Shown one piece after another: positions 24,945 to 32,749 of a DNA stretch of 64,000 nt. Source of the stretch: Paenibacillus xylanexedens (GTDB taxonomy: Bacteria > Bacillota > Bacilli > Paenibacillales > Paenibacillaceae); contig NZ_VEBF01000002.1 in assembly GCF_007676705.1 (NCBI RefSeq), positions 744,001 to 808,000 on the forward strand. Direction: 5' to 3'. The translations under genes and the position numbers were made by a program. The notes below the pieces were generated by a model. That model saw only the letters and a list, made by a program, of their open reading frames with translations. It had not been told where the DNA came from and did not search any database. Numbering within the stretch: position 1 is the stretch's first letter; each line of letters opens with the position of its first letter.

Positions 24945-26369
24945 TTATATTCCAATGGCCTTTCCATCGACCGCCAACATGGCTTCACCCATGATTTCCG
25001 ACAGAGAAGGGTGTGGATGGATGGTTTGTCCGACTTCCCAAGGTGTGGCATCCAGCATCTGAGCCAGTGAGGCTTCAGCGATCAATTCCGTCACATGGGT
25101 TCCAATCATATGTACACCCAATATATCATTCGTCTTGGCATCTGCGATCACCTTCACGAATCCATCACGACTTCCGTGAATGAGCGATTTACCAATGGCC
25201 TGGAACGGGAATTTGCCTGTTTTAATATCATGACCCCGTTCCTTGGCTTCTCGCTCGGTGAATCCGATGCTGGCTGCTTCCGGACGTGTATACACGCAGC
25301 GCGGAATACGATGGGATTCTACCGTATGTACCGTTTCGCCCGCCAGATGATTGACAGCGAGAATACCTTCATGACTTGCGGCATGCGCAAGCTGTAGACC
25401 TCCAATGCAATCACCAATGGCATAGATGTGACCTTCACCCGTTTGTAGCTGTTTGTTCACAGCGATGAAGCCGCGTTCCAATTTAATATCTGTATTTTCA
25501 AGTCCGATATTTTCGACATTAGCCTGACGTCCAACCGACACAAGCATTTTCTCCGCTCTCAACGTTTCCTGCTTTTCTTCTCCAAGCTGCACGTCAATCT
25601 GGATACCCTCTTGATTCGTGCTATATGTCTCCGTTAGAACGGTGGCGCCTGTCAGGAAACGAACACCTCGTTTGCCGAGCAATCGCTGCATTTCTCTGGC
25701 AACATCCTCATCTTCGGCAGGCAACACGTGAGCAGCTGCTTCAACAACTGTGATTTCTACGCCAAAGTCATTGAGCATGGATGCCCACTCCAATCCAATC
25801 ACACCACCTCCAACAATGATGAGTGATGATGGAAGCTCATCCATTCGCAATGCTTCGTCACTGCTCATAATGAACTTGCCGTCTGGTTCCAGGCCCGGCA
25901 GCACACGTGGACGTGAACCGGTCGCAATAATGAGATTGGTTGGCACAACCGTATCCATCTCTCCATCTTCAAACTCCACTGCGACTGCTCCGCTCTGCGG
26001 TGAGAAGATGGATGGTCCGATGACGCGACCTTTCGCGTGTACAACCTGGATCTTATTTTTTTTCATCAAGTATTGAACGCCCTGATGGAGCTGCTCCACA
26101 ATCGCATCCTTGCGTGCCTGAACTTTGGGAAATACAAGTGTGGCCCCAGCTGTCTCGATACCATACGTCTCGCTCTCCTGAATCTCGGCGTACACTTCCG
26201 CGCTTTTCAGCAAAGCCTTACTCGGAATACAGCCACGGTGCAGGCAGGTTCCACCAAGTTTGTCCTTCTCAATAATAACAACCTGTTTTCCGAGTTGTGC
26301 TGCCCGGATCGCGGCAACGTACCCTCCAGTACCTCCTCCAAGAATTGCAACATCACATGTAATTGGCAT
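24945..26369 (-). CDS. lpdV: Dihydrolipoyl dehydrogenase (E3) of the branched-chain complex
   Basis: A 474-residue flavoprotein with the FAD motif ILGGGTGGYVAAIRAAQLG, the redox disulfide GGTCLHRGCIPSKALL, the NAD motif IIVGGGVIGLEWASML, YAIGDCIGG and the C-terminal HPHPSLSE base. It re-oxidises the E2 lipoyl group with NAD+. The start at 26369 has GAGGAG 8 nt upstream. First gene of lpdV-bkdAA-bkdAB-bkdB. The ptb-bcd-buk genes and the activator bkdR, which precede lpdV in B. subtilis, are not here, and no -24/-12 sigma-L promoter is visible upstream. Confidence 0.94.
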   Translation of the reverse strand: MPITCDVAILGGGTGGYVAAIRAAQLGKQVVIIEKDKLGGTCLHRGCIPSKALLKSAEVYAEIQESETYGIETAGATLVFPKVQARKDAIVEQLHQGVQYLMKKNKIQVVHAKGRVIGPSIFSPQSGAVAVEFEDGEMDTVVPTNLIIATGSRPRVLPGLEPDGKFIMSSDEALRMDELPSSLIIVGGGVIGLEWASMLNDFGVEITVVEAAAHVLPAEDEDVAREMQRLLGKRGVRFLTGATVLTETYSTNQEGIQIDVQLGEEKQETLRAEKMLVSVGRQANVENIGLENTDIKLERGFIAVNKQLQTGEGHIYAIGDCIGGLQLAHAASHEGILAVNHLAGETVHTVESHRIPRCVYTRPEAASIGFTEREAKERGHDIKTGKFPFQAIGKSLIHGSRDGFVKVIADAKTNDILGVHMIGTHVTELIAEASLAQMLDATPWEVGQTIHPHPSLSEIMGEAMLAVDGKAIGI

Positions 26370-26608
26370 CTCTCATGCTCTCCTCTATGAATCAAATTTC
26401 AATATAAATGTATTAATTGATAATAGGTTAACTCATGGTTTTGCATATAATCTCTATATACCATTGTACTCTCCTTAAGCGGTCAACTCAAAGTTTGAAC
26501 CAATCACACATGGACAGCCCATGCATTCCAAGCTATGATGGAATCAGGCATGATCTGTAAGCGTAACCTTTATTTTATGTCGACTCTGGCAGAAAGGGTA
26601 TAATGCTC

Positions 26609-26920
26609 ATGAATACAAGATTGGTCTTTGCGCGATTCTTGGCGATTATTGTTTTGGTCATTCCCGGTTTAATGGCAATGAAGGGTTTTCTAATGATGAA
26701 AGATGCCCTGTTCCTATATTATGCCGAGCACGGGAACGAACTGATTTCACCAGGTTTCCAGTGGCTTTCCTTTGGCGGTGGACTTGTCCTTTTCGCGGCA
26801 GGCATGAGTTTTCTAGGAGGCTGGATCCTATTCCGTGACCGCAAGCGTAATTATGTAGGTCCCCGTTTCCGATCCAAAAGTGTACCCGAAAAAGCAGAGA
26901 CGCCCGGAAGGACTCCATGA
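26609..26920 (+). CDS. yqzF: YqzF-like membrane protein (DUF2627)
   Basis: A 103-residue protein with two membrane helices (FLAIIVLVIPGLMAMKGFLMM and WLSFGGGLVLFAAGMSFLGGWILF) separated by an acidic loop YYAEHGNELISPGF, and a basic tail. It matches the DUF2627 proteins found near the bkd locus in Bacillus. Function unknown. The second ATG (26609) fits AAAGGG better than the first (26603). The terminator overlaps its stop codon. Confidence 0.8.
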   Translation: MNTRLVFARFLAIIVLVIPGLMAMKGFLMMKDALFLYYAEHGNELISPGFQWLSFGGGLVLFAAGMSFLGGWILFRDRKRNYVGPRFRSKSVPEKAETPGRTP

Positions 26921-26933
26921 GTCCGGGCTTTTT
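26902..26933 (+). terminator. Terminator overlapping the yqzF stop
   Basis: GCCCGGA/TCCGGGC stem with a 13-nt loop containing the TGA stop, then T5. Confidence 0.85.
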
Positions 26934-26984
26934 GTGTGTTTTCTGCAACACACCGACAATTATACATAGACAGGATGGATCTTC

Positions 26985-27332
26985 ATGGTATCGTTTTTAA
27001 TCACGTTACAACGATTGCTCAAAGGCATTTTTCATGCGTTCAAGGACCCCAAGTTTCTGGCTTTGTTCGTATTAACTGCAGCTACTCTACTGTCAGGCAC
27101 TTTGTTTTACACGCGCGTTGAAGGCCTGCACTGGATCGATGCGCTTTATTTCTGTGCGGTTACTTTAACTACGGTGGGACATCCTGATTTTGTGCCAGCC
27201 ACCGGATTCGGCAAAGCCTTTACCGTGATTTATATGTTTGCCGGCATTGGGCTTACCTTTGCCATGATTGCCAGAATTACAGCAGGTATTCTATTCCCTC
27301 GCAAATTAAAGACAGAAGAGGACCCGGAGTAA
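26985..27332 (+). CDS. Two-helix potassium-channel-like protein with a TTVGHPD filter
   Basis: A 115-residue protein with a membrane helix (FLALFVLTAATLLSGTLF), a pore helix and filter (FCAVTLTTVGHPDFVPATGFGKAFT) and a second helix (VIYMFAGIGLTFAMIARI). The layout is that of a KcsA-like 2TM channel subunit. The filter reads TVGHPD where potassium channels normally read TVGYGD, so ion selectivity is uncertain. No regulatory RCK domain is attached. The ATG at 26985 has AGGATGG nearby. It may assemble as a tetramer by analogy with the family. Confidence 0.82.
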   Translation: MVSFLITLQRLLKGIFHAFKDPKFLALFVLTAATLLSGTLFYTRVEGLHWIDALYFCAVTLTTVGHPDFVPATGFGKAFTVIYMFAGIGLTFAMIARITAGILFPRKLKTEEDPE

Positions 27333-27340
27333 TCTCCGAG

Positions 27341-27553
27341 TCATTCGTATAATGCATCCCGCAGTTTGGTAGACATACGTGATTCTTTGGAAGAGGACTT
27401 CAATATCGTTCTGCGCAAGGTAAGGTTACTTGCGTGCAGTCTCTCCGCTTCTGCGAACAATTCTGCAAATAATGCTTGCGTCGCTTCATCCAGAGACCCC
27501 TGTTCTTTCAGGCTTTCATATTGCGCTTGCAGTGATGTTAATGCTTCACTCAT
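27341..27553 (-). CDS. Small unknown helical protein
   Basis: A 70-residue protein, MSEALTSLQAQYESLKEQGS then ATQALFAELFAEAERLHASN, rich in Ala, Glu and Leu with a heptad-like pattern, so probably helical or coiled. I do not recognise it. GAGGTG precedes the ATG at 27553. It converges on the channel gene (8-bp gap) and is divergent from tdk. Confidence 0.6.
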   Translation of the reverse strand: MSEALTSLQAQYESLKEQGSLDEATQALFAELFAEAERLHASNLTLRRTILKSSSKESRMSTKLRDALYE

Positions 27554-27730
27554 CGTAAACACCTCTTTTCCATAACTCCTGTTAAATAGCTGCCGGAACC
27601 AACGGCTTAACATTCCATATAGTAACACAAAGCTGCACAGATTAGTTCTGGCTCTTACTAAAGATTTTGTGGTACTCTGTAATGGTCGCTTTTTTTGTTG
27701 AATCCCGTATGTGAGAGGAGTAGCAGCACC

Positions 27731-28330
27731 GTGCAAACAGGACGTATTACCGTAATTACTGGACCCATGTTCAGTGAAAAATCCGGTGAACTCATTCGCC
27801 GTTGTCAGAAATTAATTCAATTTGGCCGTAAAAAGGTTGTGGCCTACAAACCAGCCGAGGATGATCGATTTGCCCAGGATGAGATCGTGAGCCGCATTGG
27901 TTATCGATTACCTGCTCATTCCATTCCCCGGCAGTTAACCCCGGAATCCGTAGAAATGATCTTGAACCAAACCATAGATGCTGATGTTGTTGCATTTGAT
28001 GAAGTACAATTTTTCAGCAGTGCCATTATGGAACTGGTCTCGGAGCTAGCCTATTGTGGCAAACATGTTATTGTGGACGGACTTAATATGGATTACCGTG
28101 GTAAGGAATTCGGATATGTCGGTGGTCTGCTCGCCATGGCAGATGACATTGAGAAACTCTCAGCTTTCTGTGCGGTATGTGGCAGCCCGGATGCTGCCTT
28201 TACACAACGTATCGTCAATGGTGAGCCCGTTACCTTGGGTCCGGTTGTCATGATCGGCGATTCAGAAGCTTACGAGCCTCGCTGTCGTTGCTGCTTCATT
28301 CCTCCTCACAAAGTTGAATGCTCTTCATAA
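27731..28330 (+). CDS. tdk: Thymidine kinase (type II)
   Basis: A 199-residue kinase with P-loop GPMFSEKSGEL, the DEVQFF Walker B, the lasso YRGKEFGYVGGLLAMAD and zinc cysteines in CAVCGSPDAA and the late CRCC. It phosphorylates thymidine in the salvage pathway. The P-loop has Glu where most family members have Gly (FSGKS). A GTG at 27731 with GAGAGGAG 10 nt upstream gives family length (B. subtilis Tdk 195). Confidence 0.94.
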   Translation: MQTGRITVITGPMFSEKSGELIRRCQKLIQFGRKKVVAYKPAEDDRFAQDEIVSRIGYRLPAHSIPRQLTPESVEMILNQTIDADVVAFDEVQFFSSAIMELVSELAYCGKHVIVDGLNMDYRGKEFGYVGGLLAMADDIEKLSAFCAVCGSPDAAFTQRIVNGEPVTLGPVVMIGDSEAYEPRCRCCFIPPHKVECSS

Positions 28331-28336
28331 TTTCTA

Positions 28337-28379
28337 GGAGATCTCTGAGATCTCCAAAAAGCCCTTATGGGCTTTTTTT
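28337..28379 (+). terminator. Tandem hairpins ending tdk
   Basis: GGAGATCT/AGATCTCC overlap region is followed at 28356 by AAAAAGCCC/GGGCTTTTTTT, a classic intrinsic terminator on the plus strand. Confidence 0.85.
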
Positions 28380-28400
28380 GTTGAAGCTTAGCACTCGTAC

Positions 28401-28427
28401 AAAAAAGCACCGCTTCTCAGCGATGCT
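28401..28427 (-). terminator. Terminator of the zinc-ribbon protein gene
   Basis: AGCATCGC/GCGGTGCT stem followed by T6 on the minus strand, 18 nt past the stop at 28445. Confidence 0.85.
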
Positions 28428-28444
28428 TGCAGGGTCACTTCCCG

Positions 28445-28921
28445 CTAATCCCGGGAAACAAAATATTTGTTGGTCATGTAGTAAGCGTCACCGCGTGACG
28501 TTTCCACCATTCCTTTTTTGGCATCCAAAAATACAATCTCTTTACACTTTGTGCAGTACCATTTCGTACGCTTATATGGAGATTCCGTCACGTAAGCCGT
28601 GCCGCATTTACAATCAATCTTCATTAATAACTCGGTTGATTTGTAAGCACTAGACAAGCGTTCCAGGTTATCCTGCTGCTGTGTAGGCATAATCGTCTGC
28701 TGGTAATCCGATAAATGATTCTGAACCTTGAAATCTGCAACCAATCCTGCATTCAATCCAAAAAACTCCTTGCCAATTTCGGTCACGAAGCGCTTCTCAT
28801 TTCTGTAGCAATCCAGCCACTCAATAATCTGCTTATTAGACAGTGGAACCGTACCCTTGATACCGCTGTTTAAGGTGTAGGTCATGATGTATAAAGTATC
28901 GTCTTGTCTACCTGAGTACAT
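28445..28921 (-). CDS. Unknown protein with a C-terminal zinc ribbon
   Basis: A 158-residue soluble protein. The first 90 residues have no motif I know; the C-terminal part holds CKCGTAYVT and WYCTKCKEIVFLD, two cysteine pairs about 17 residues apart that form a likely zinc ribbon. AAGGAGG stands 6 nt before the ATG at 28921 and a terminator follows, so it is a real single-gene unit. A nucleic-acid or protein-binding role is possible but unproven. Confidence 0.78.
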   Translation of the reverse strand: MYSGRQDDTLYIMTYTLNSGIKGTVPLSNKQIIEWLDCYRNEKRFVTEIGKEFFGLNAGLVADFKVQNHLSDYQQTIMPTQQQDNLERLSSAYKSTELLMKIDCKCGTAYVTESPYKRTKWYCTKCKEIVFLDAKKGMVETSRGDAYYMTNKYFVSRD

Positions 28922-29010
28922 TAGAATCCTCCTTCGAATACATTTGCTAATGTACTACAAAAACGCGCATAAATCAAAGCAATGTTATTTCCTGAGCGCA
29001 TCTCTTCTTA

Positions 29011-29235
29011 TTAAATGGGGAACATTCCTCGTTCATCCGCCAAAGACTTACAAGAACTGCATACACCTGAAACATTTCCCTGTGGGGCCGCATAATGCAC
29101 GACCGATTTAACATGTTTCTTGCAAATGGAACAGTAGTGCCTCCTTTCCTTTTTTGGGGTGTAGTCCGATAGCTTCACTACGTTTTTGTTCAGTCGGAAT
29201 CGGCGTAAGAAGCCCGGCCATTCATCTCGCTTCAC
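29011..29235 (-). CDS. Small unknown zinc-finger-like protein
   Basis: A 74-residue basic protein with CSICKKHV and CSSCKSL, two CxxC pairs spaced 22 residues apart with a His between, pointing to one zinc site. The only start is a GTG at 29235 with a weak AAGAAAG ribosome site, so the N-terminus is uncertain. It lies upstream of the other zinc-ribbon gene on the same strand, 89 bp away. Confidence 0.5.
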   Translation of the reverse strand: MKRDEWPGFLRRFRLNKNVVKLSDYTPKKERRHYCSICKKHVKSVVHYAAPQGNVSGVCSSCKSLADERGMFPI

Positions 29236-29390
29236 TCTTTCTTGTTCGCCTACTTTTGTAGTCGTTTTTTCGCTCTGGGCTAAAAATTATCGCGCCTTTT
29301 TTATGTATACGATTCCAAGTTGTGCATGTCTATCTCATAATCTATTCGACGTTTTGAGCGTTTTTCCTGTTTTTAATCTCTACACATATA

Positions 29391-29449
29391 AAAAAAACCG
29401 ACAGAACCTGCTCTCCTTATTATAGGGAGAACAGCATTGTAGTCGGTTT
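29391..29449 (-). terminator. Long terminator of the YiiX-like gene
   Basis: AACCGAC, an interior GCTGTTCTCCC/GGAGAGCAG stem and GTCGGTTTTTTTT form a two-tier hairpin on the minus strand directly after the stop at 29456. Confidence 0.88.
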
Positions 29450-29455
29450 CCAACC

Positions 29456-30106
29456 TCATTTATAAAAAGTTCCCAGAACGTCCAGCTCTGGTGAGCGCTC
29501 AATTCGAAAAGGATAGATGTAGCCCTGCTTCATTCGGGTAAATTTGCGACTCCACAGGTCCAGTCCGGATGTGAACTGATAGGCCTGATATATAAACTTG
29601 GAACAGTAATTGCGCTCAATACTATGCAGATTGGTCTGCAAACGGTAGAATTTCACCTGCTTGTAATGGTCCTGTACCCACCCAGCTGCCTTCATGCCTG
29701 CCTCATTCAGTCTGGAACGGAATACAATGAACCGATCTCCTTCATAGAAACGGGTGATATACCAATCCAGTGAATCAGCAAATACAGGCCCATAAGGGTG
29801 TACATGATATACTTTGCCGTCGAGCCCGATAATGCCCATATGCCCGGCGTAATACGTTGATTCCGAGCTTGGTGTATACACGATATCCCCTGGCTCCAAC
29901 TTCATCTCGCCCAATGCGTTAATTGGCAAGTCCTGATGTAACCGTTTTGCTGCTGAACGTTCACGCCGACCTTCAACCAATAGACGATGAAGCGCACCGG
30001 CGAGTGCGAGATAAATTTCAGACCATTTAATTTTTTTCTTGTCAGGTCGTTTAAACCAACGCTGAATGAAGGTGAAACCTCGTTGTGGTTGTGAACCCTT
30101 TTTCAT
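29456..30106 (-). CDS. YiiX/YebB-type permuted NlpC/P60 hydrolase-like protein
   Basis: A 216-residue protein. The motif LEPGDIVYTPSSESTYYAGHMGIIGLDG near residue 75 carries the histidine and NYCSKFIYQAY near residue 166 carries the cysteine, the order expected of the circularly permuted NlpC/P60 fold. Family members are thought to cut amide or lipid-linked bonds; the substrate is unknown. The N-terminus is basic with no clear signal peptide, so it may act inside the cell. The ATG at 30106 (GTGGAG 8 nt upstream) is chosen over an in-frame GTG at 30115. Confidence 0.78.
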   Translation of the reverse strand: MKKGSQPQRGFTFIQRWFKRPDKKKIKWSEIYLALAGALHRLLVEGRRERSAAKRLHQDLPINALGEMKLEPGDIVYTPSSESTYYAGHMGIIGLDGKVYHVHPYGPVFADSLDWYITRFYEGDRFIVFRSRLNEAGMKAAGWVQDHYKQVKFYRLQTNLHSIERNYCSKFIYQAYQFTSGLDLWSRKFTRMKQGYIYPFRIERSPELDVLGTFYK

Positions 30107-30139
30107 ACGCCGCACTCCACTCTGATCTAGTTATTGTAT

Positions 30140-30370
30140 CTATATAAGTGAATTAAAGATTATTTACACTGACACTACGATGACAGAACAATCTTCCAAT
30201 CGCTGTTATCCCCAAATTTTTTCGATTCCCTTTTCCTAAGGGAAAATCCGCGGATAGCGTATGCTTTCGATGTAGCTTTCTTTCAGAAAGCTTTTAGGCG
30301 CCCGCTTCGCTTTTTCAGATTTTTTCTGTCCTCTCCGTTATTGTGTAAATGATTATTTCAATTTATATAG
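30140..30370 (+). repeat. Palindromic intergenic repeat, copy C
   Basis: A 231-bp element with the best-preserved inverted ends of the family: CTATATAAGTGAATTAAAG at the left against the complement of ATTATTTCAATTTATATAG at the right, both abutting a TTTACAC/GTGTAAA pair. It shares GATGACAGAACAA, CGCTGTTATCCCC, CTTTCAGAAAGCTTTTAGGCG and TTTCTGTCCTCTCCGTT with copy B. It fills most of the 430-bp gap between the YiiX-like gene and the reductase terminator. Confidence 0.9.
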
Positions 30371-30478
30371 TTGACATTCTACAGTTTCTCAGGCTTATTA
30401 TAGACATTTGGTAGTGTATATTCAATTCGGTAACCATTGTATCTGTTGAAATTATGCCTTCTTATTACCCATTTTATG

Positions 30479-30516
30479 CAAAAAAGATGACTTCGGAATG
30501 AATCCGAAGTCATCTT
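30479..30516 (-). terminator. Terminator of the ferredoxin-NADP reductase gene
   Basis: AAGATGACTTCGGA/TCCGAAGTCATCTT perfect stem with a 4-nt loop and T6, 22 nt after the stop. Confidence 0.94.
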
Positions 30517-30537
30517 AATATAACCCATCGCAGACCT

Positions 30538-31575
30538 TTATTCTTCTACAACACCCAAGGCTTTATTTTTCTCCTTAAAGCGGCTGTTATGGGAAGAAAC
30601 ATAAGCCACTTTCTCCGCTTCAGGGTCCATGTAAAGCTTCGCACTGTTTACAGCGAGGGCTGCATCAGTGAAAGTACCCGCAATCAGGTACAGTTTGCTA
30701 CCATAATCTACAAAATCACCTGCGGCAAATACACCAGGAATATTGGTTTGTAATCTCTCTGTGGTAGTGACATGCCATTCCCCAAGATCAAGTCCCCAAT
30801 CCCGGATTGGACCAAAATCACTCTTCATGCCATGGTTTACAATGACAGCATCTACTTCAAGCAGTTCAGTTTCACCTGTGTCCACGTGTGAAATGGTCAC
30901 CTGTTCAATCACATCGCCACTCAAACTATGCAGTGTCTCTACTGCATACGGTGTACGGACATCCACCGAGGATTCTCTCATGCGCAATACATTACGCTCA
31001 AGCCCGCCGAAACGGTCACGTCGATGTACAACCGTAACTTGCTCTGCCAGTGCTTCCAATTCATTCGCCCAATCCACAGCAGAGTCGCCTCCACCCGAGA
31101 TCAGCACGCGTTTACCACGGAACGGCTCTAGTTCCTGCACGGTATAGTGCAGATTGCTAACCTCATAACGGTCTGCACCTTCAAGCTCCAGCTTGGCCAT
31201 TTTATATATACCATATCCGATTGCCAAAATGACGGTACGTGTCCAGTGTTGTTCACCTGTTGCAGAAGTTAACAGAATCGTGCCATCAGGTTGACGCTCG
31301 AATCCTTCGATCTGTTGTTCAAACACAAGGGTTGGCTCGAAAGTTCGAGCCTGTTCTTCCAATTGTTTGATCAGATCCTCACACAGAATTGGTGTCACAC
31401 CTCCAACATCCCAGATCATTTTCTCCGGATAAAAGAGCATGCGACCGCCCAATCTGTCACGCGCCTCAATCAACTTGGTCTTCATATCCCGCATGCCGCT
31501 ATAAAAGGCAGAGTACATGCCCGCAGGGCCACCGCCGATAATGGTTACATCATAAAGTTCCAACTGCTGATTCAT
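30538..31575 (-). CDS. Ferredoxin/flavodoxin-NADP reductase, thioredoxin-reductase-like (YumC type)
   Basis: A 345-residue flavoprotein with the FAD motif [23 protein letters not shown] motif [27 protein letters not shown] and the [30 protein letters not shown] end. It lacks the CxxC of thioredoxin reductase, as expected for type-2 FNRs. It supplies electrons from NADPH to ferredoxin or flavodoxin. GGAGGT precedes the ATG at 31575. A Fur box at 31619-31639 indicates iron control; a role in reducing ferric siderophores is possible because its upstream neighbour is a siderophore-binding protein. Confidence 0.92.
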   Translation of the reverse strand: MNQQLELYDVTIIGGGPAGMYSAFYSGMRDMKTKLIEARDRLGGRMLFYPEKMIWDVGGVTPILCEDLIKQLEEQARTFEPTLVFEQQIEGFERQPDGTILLTSATGEQHWTRTVILAIGYGIYKMAKLELEGADRYEVSNLHYTVQELEPFRGKRVLISGGGDSAVDWANELEALAEQVTVVHRRDRFGGLERNVLRMRESSVDVRTPYAVETLHSLSGDVIEQVTISHVDTGETELLEVDAVIVNHGMKSDFGPIRDWGLDLGEWHVTTTERLQTNIPGVFAAGDFVDYGSKLYLIAGTFTDAALAVNSAKLYMDPEAEKVAYVSSHNSRFKEKNKALGVVEE

Positions 31576-31618
31576 ATTAAAAATACCTCCGTTAATTCGA
31601 TCCAGAACATCGAGTATT

Positions 31619-31639
31619 TGATATCGATTCTCATTATCA
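31619..31639. promoter_or_regulatory. Fur box upstream of the reductase gene
   Basis: TGATATCGATT and CTCATTATCA make an imperfect 21-nt palindrome, 44 nt upstream of the ATG. It shares GATTCTCAT with the box at 32775-32795. Confidence 0.72.
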
Positions 31640-31729
31640 CTTAAATCCTAGTTTAATGGTAATCTTATCAAATTACAATGACTAAAAAACAAACATTTCT
31701 TGTACAAAACTTCTGCGAACCGCTCTTTA

Positions 31730-32749
31730 CTATTGCGCTCTTGGAGCCGCCAACATCTTTTCTACGACAAAATCAAGTTGTTTATTGACTGAATAGATAT
31801 CGGAATAATAGAAAAATTCAAAGTCAATCTCGATCAGACGGCCTTCCTTAACAGCCGGTATGCTACTCCAAATTGGATCATTCGTAAGGTTATCTGCCCC
31901 TTCATACACCGAACGAAACACATAATCTCCGATATACTCAGGCAGTACTTCCATGGATAAGTTGGAGCCTCCTGCTTCCGAAACCACATCAATTTTCTTT
32001 TGCACTACTTCCGGAGCTTTCATGTCCAAGTACTCATATAGTGCCTGAGATCCTCGGCCATATTGCTTGCTCTCTACAACGACCATACCTTTCAAACCGC
32101 CCTCCACAATGGAAACCGTTTTATCCAATATGCCTGCATCTGCAAGTGTTTTCTTGCTTTCTTCAACTTTGCTGTTGAGATTAGTGATTAATGTCTCGGC
32201 TTCCTGTTCTTTGCCAAAAACACTCGCTATACTCCGGAGTCTTTCTTCTGTAGTCATTTTCTCGTACGGAATATATACCGTAGGTGCGATATCCTTTAAC
32301 AACGAATACGTCTCTTCTGAAGGCGCAATAATCAGATCCGGATCGAGGTCTATGACAGCTTCAGGATTCGGTTCAAACCAGGCACCCAGTGAATTTACAC
32401 CTTCAAGTTCGCCCTTATATGCAGCTCCGGCGAATACTTCTGAGGTAGCGATTGGCTTAATTCCAAGTGCGACAACATCCCCCTGGAGATACAATACAAC
32501 AACCCGTTTCGGATTCGCTGGAACAACCACGTCACCTTTAACCGTTGAGACCGTACGTGTTTCATTGTCTTTGTTCGTCTGGCTTCCAGTGTCCGATGAC
32601 ACGGCCGTACTGCTGTTATTGGAACTGGCACCCGTTCCTTCGCCAGCTGCTGGTGTTGTTGCAGTACCTGAAGAGCAGGCTGCGAGGAGCATCGTTATGC
32701 TCAACAATGCAACCATGATCATACTGGAACTTGTTTTTCTTCTTTTCAT
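31730..32749 (-). CDS. Iron-siderophore-binding lipoprotein (FecB/FhuD type), translated from an internal start of a longer frame
   Basis: A 339-residue lipoprotein. The signal peptide MKRRKTSSSMIMVALL ends in the lipobox LLAAC, followed by a Ser/Thr/Gly linker and a periplasmic-binding-protein fold (PKRVVVLYLQGDVVALGIKPIATSE, DLDPDLIIAPSEETYSLLKDIAPTVYIP, VFRSVYEGADNLTNDPIW). It would present ferric siderophores at the outer membrane face. GGAGGG stands 9 nt before the ATG at 32749, and a promoter with Fur box lies at 32771-32823. No FecCD permease or ATPase gene is adjacent. The same frame continues upstream without a stop into an AraC regulator. Confidence 0.88.
   Translation of the reverse strand: MKRRKTSSSMIMVALLSITMLLAACSSGTATTPAAGEGTGASSNNSSTAVSSDTGSQTNKDNETRTVSTVKGDVVVPANPKRVVVLYLQGDVVALGIKPIATSEVFAGAAYKGELEGVNSLGAWFEPNPEAVIDLDPDLIIAPSEETYSLLKDIAPTVYIPYEKMTTEERLRSIASVFGKEQEAETLITNLNSKVEESKKTLADAGILDKTVSIVEGGLKGMVVVESKQYGRGSQALYEYLDMKAPEVVQKKIDVVSEAGGSNLSMEVLPEYIGDYVFRSVYEGADNLTNDPIWSSIPAVKEGRLIEIDFEFFYYSDIYSVNKQLDFVVEKMLAAPRAQ

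Noticed and set aside
26370..26608. Sigma-L (-24/-12) promoter for the bkd operon as in B. subtilis
   Set aside because: No TGGCAC-N5-TTGCA pattern is present upstream of lpdV, and no bkdR gene is adjacent.
32749..32749. Two fully separate genes, regulator and lipoprotein, with a normal stop between
   Set aside because: Codons from 33703 to 31730 contain no stop, so separate genes cannot be assumed from the sequence given, though a sequencing error is possible.
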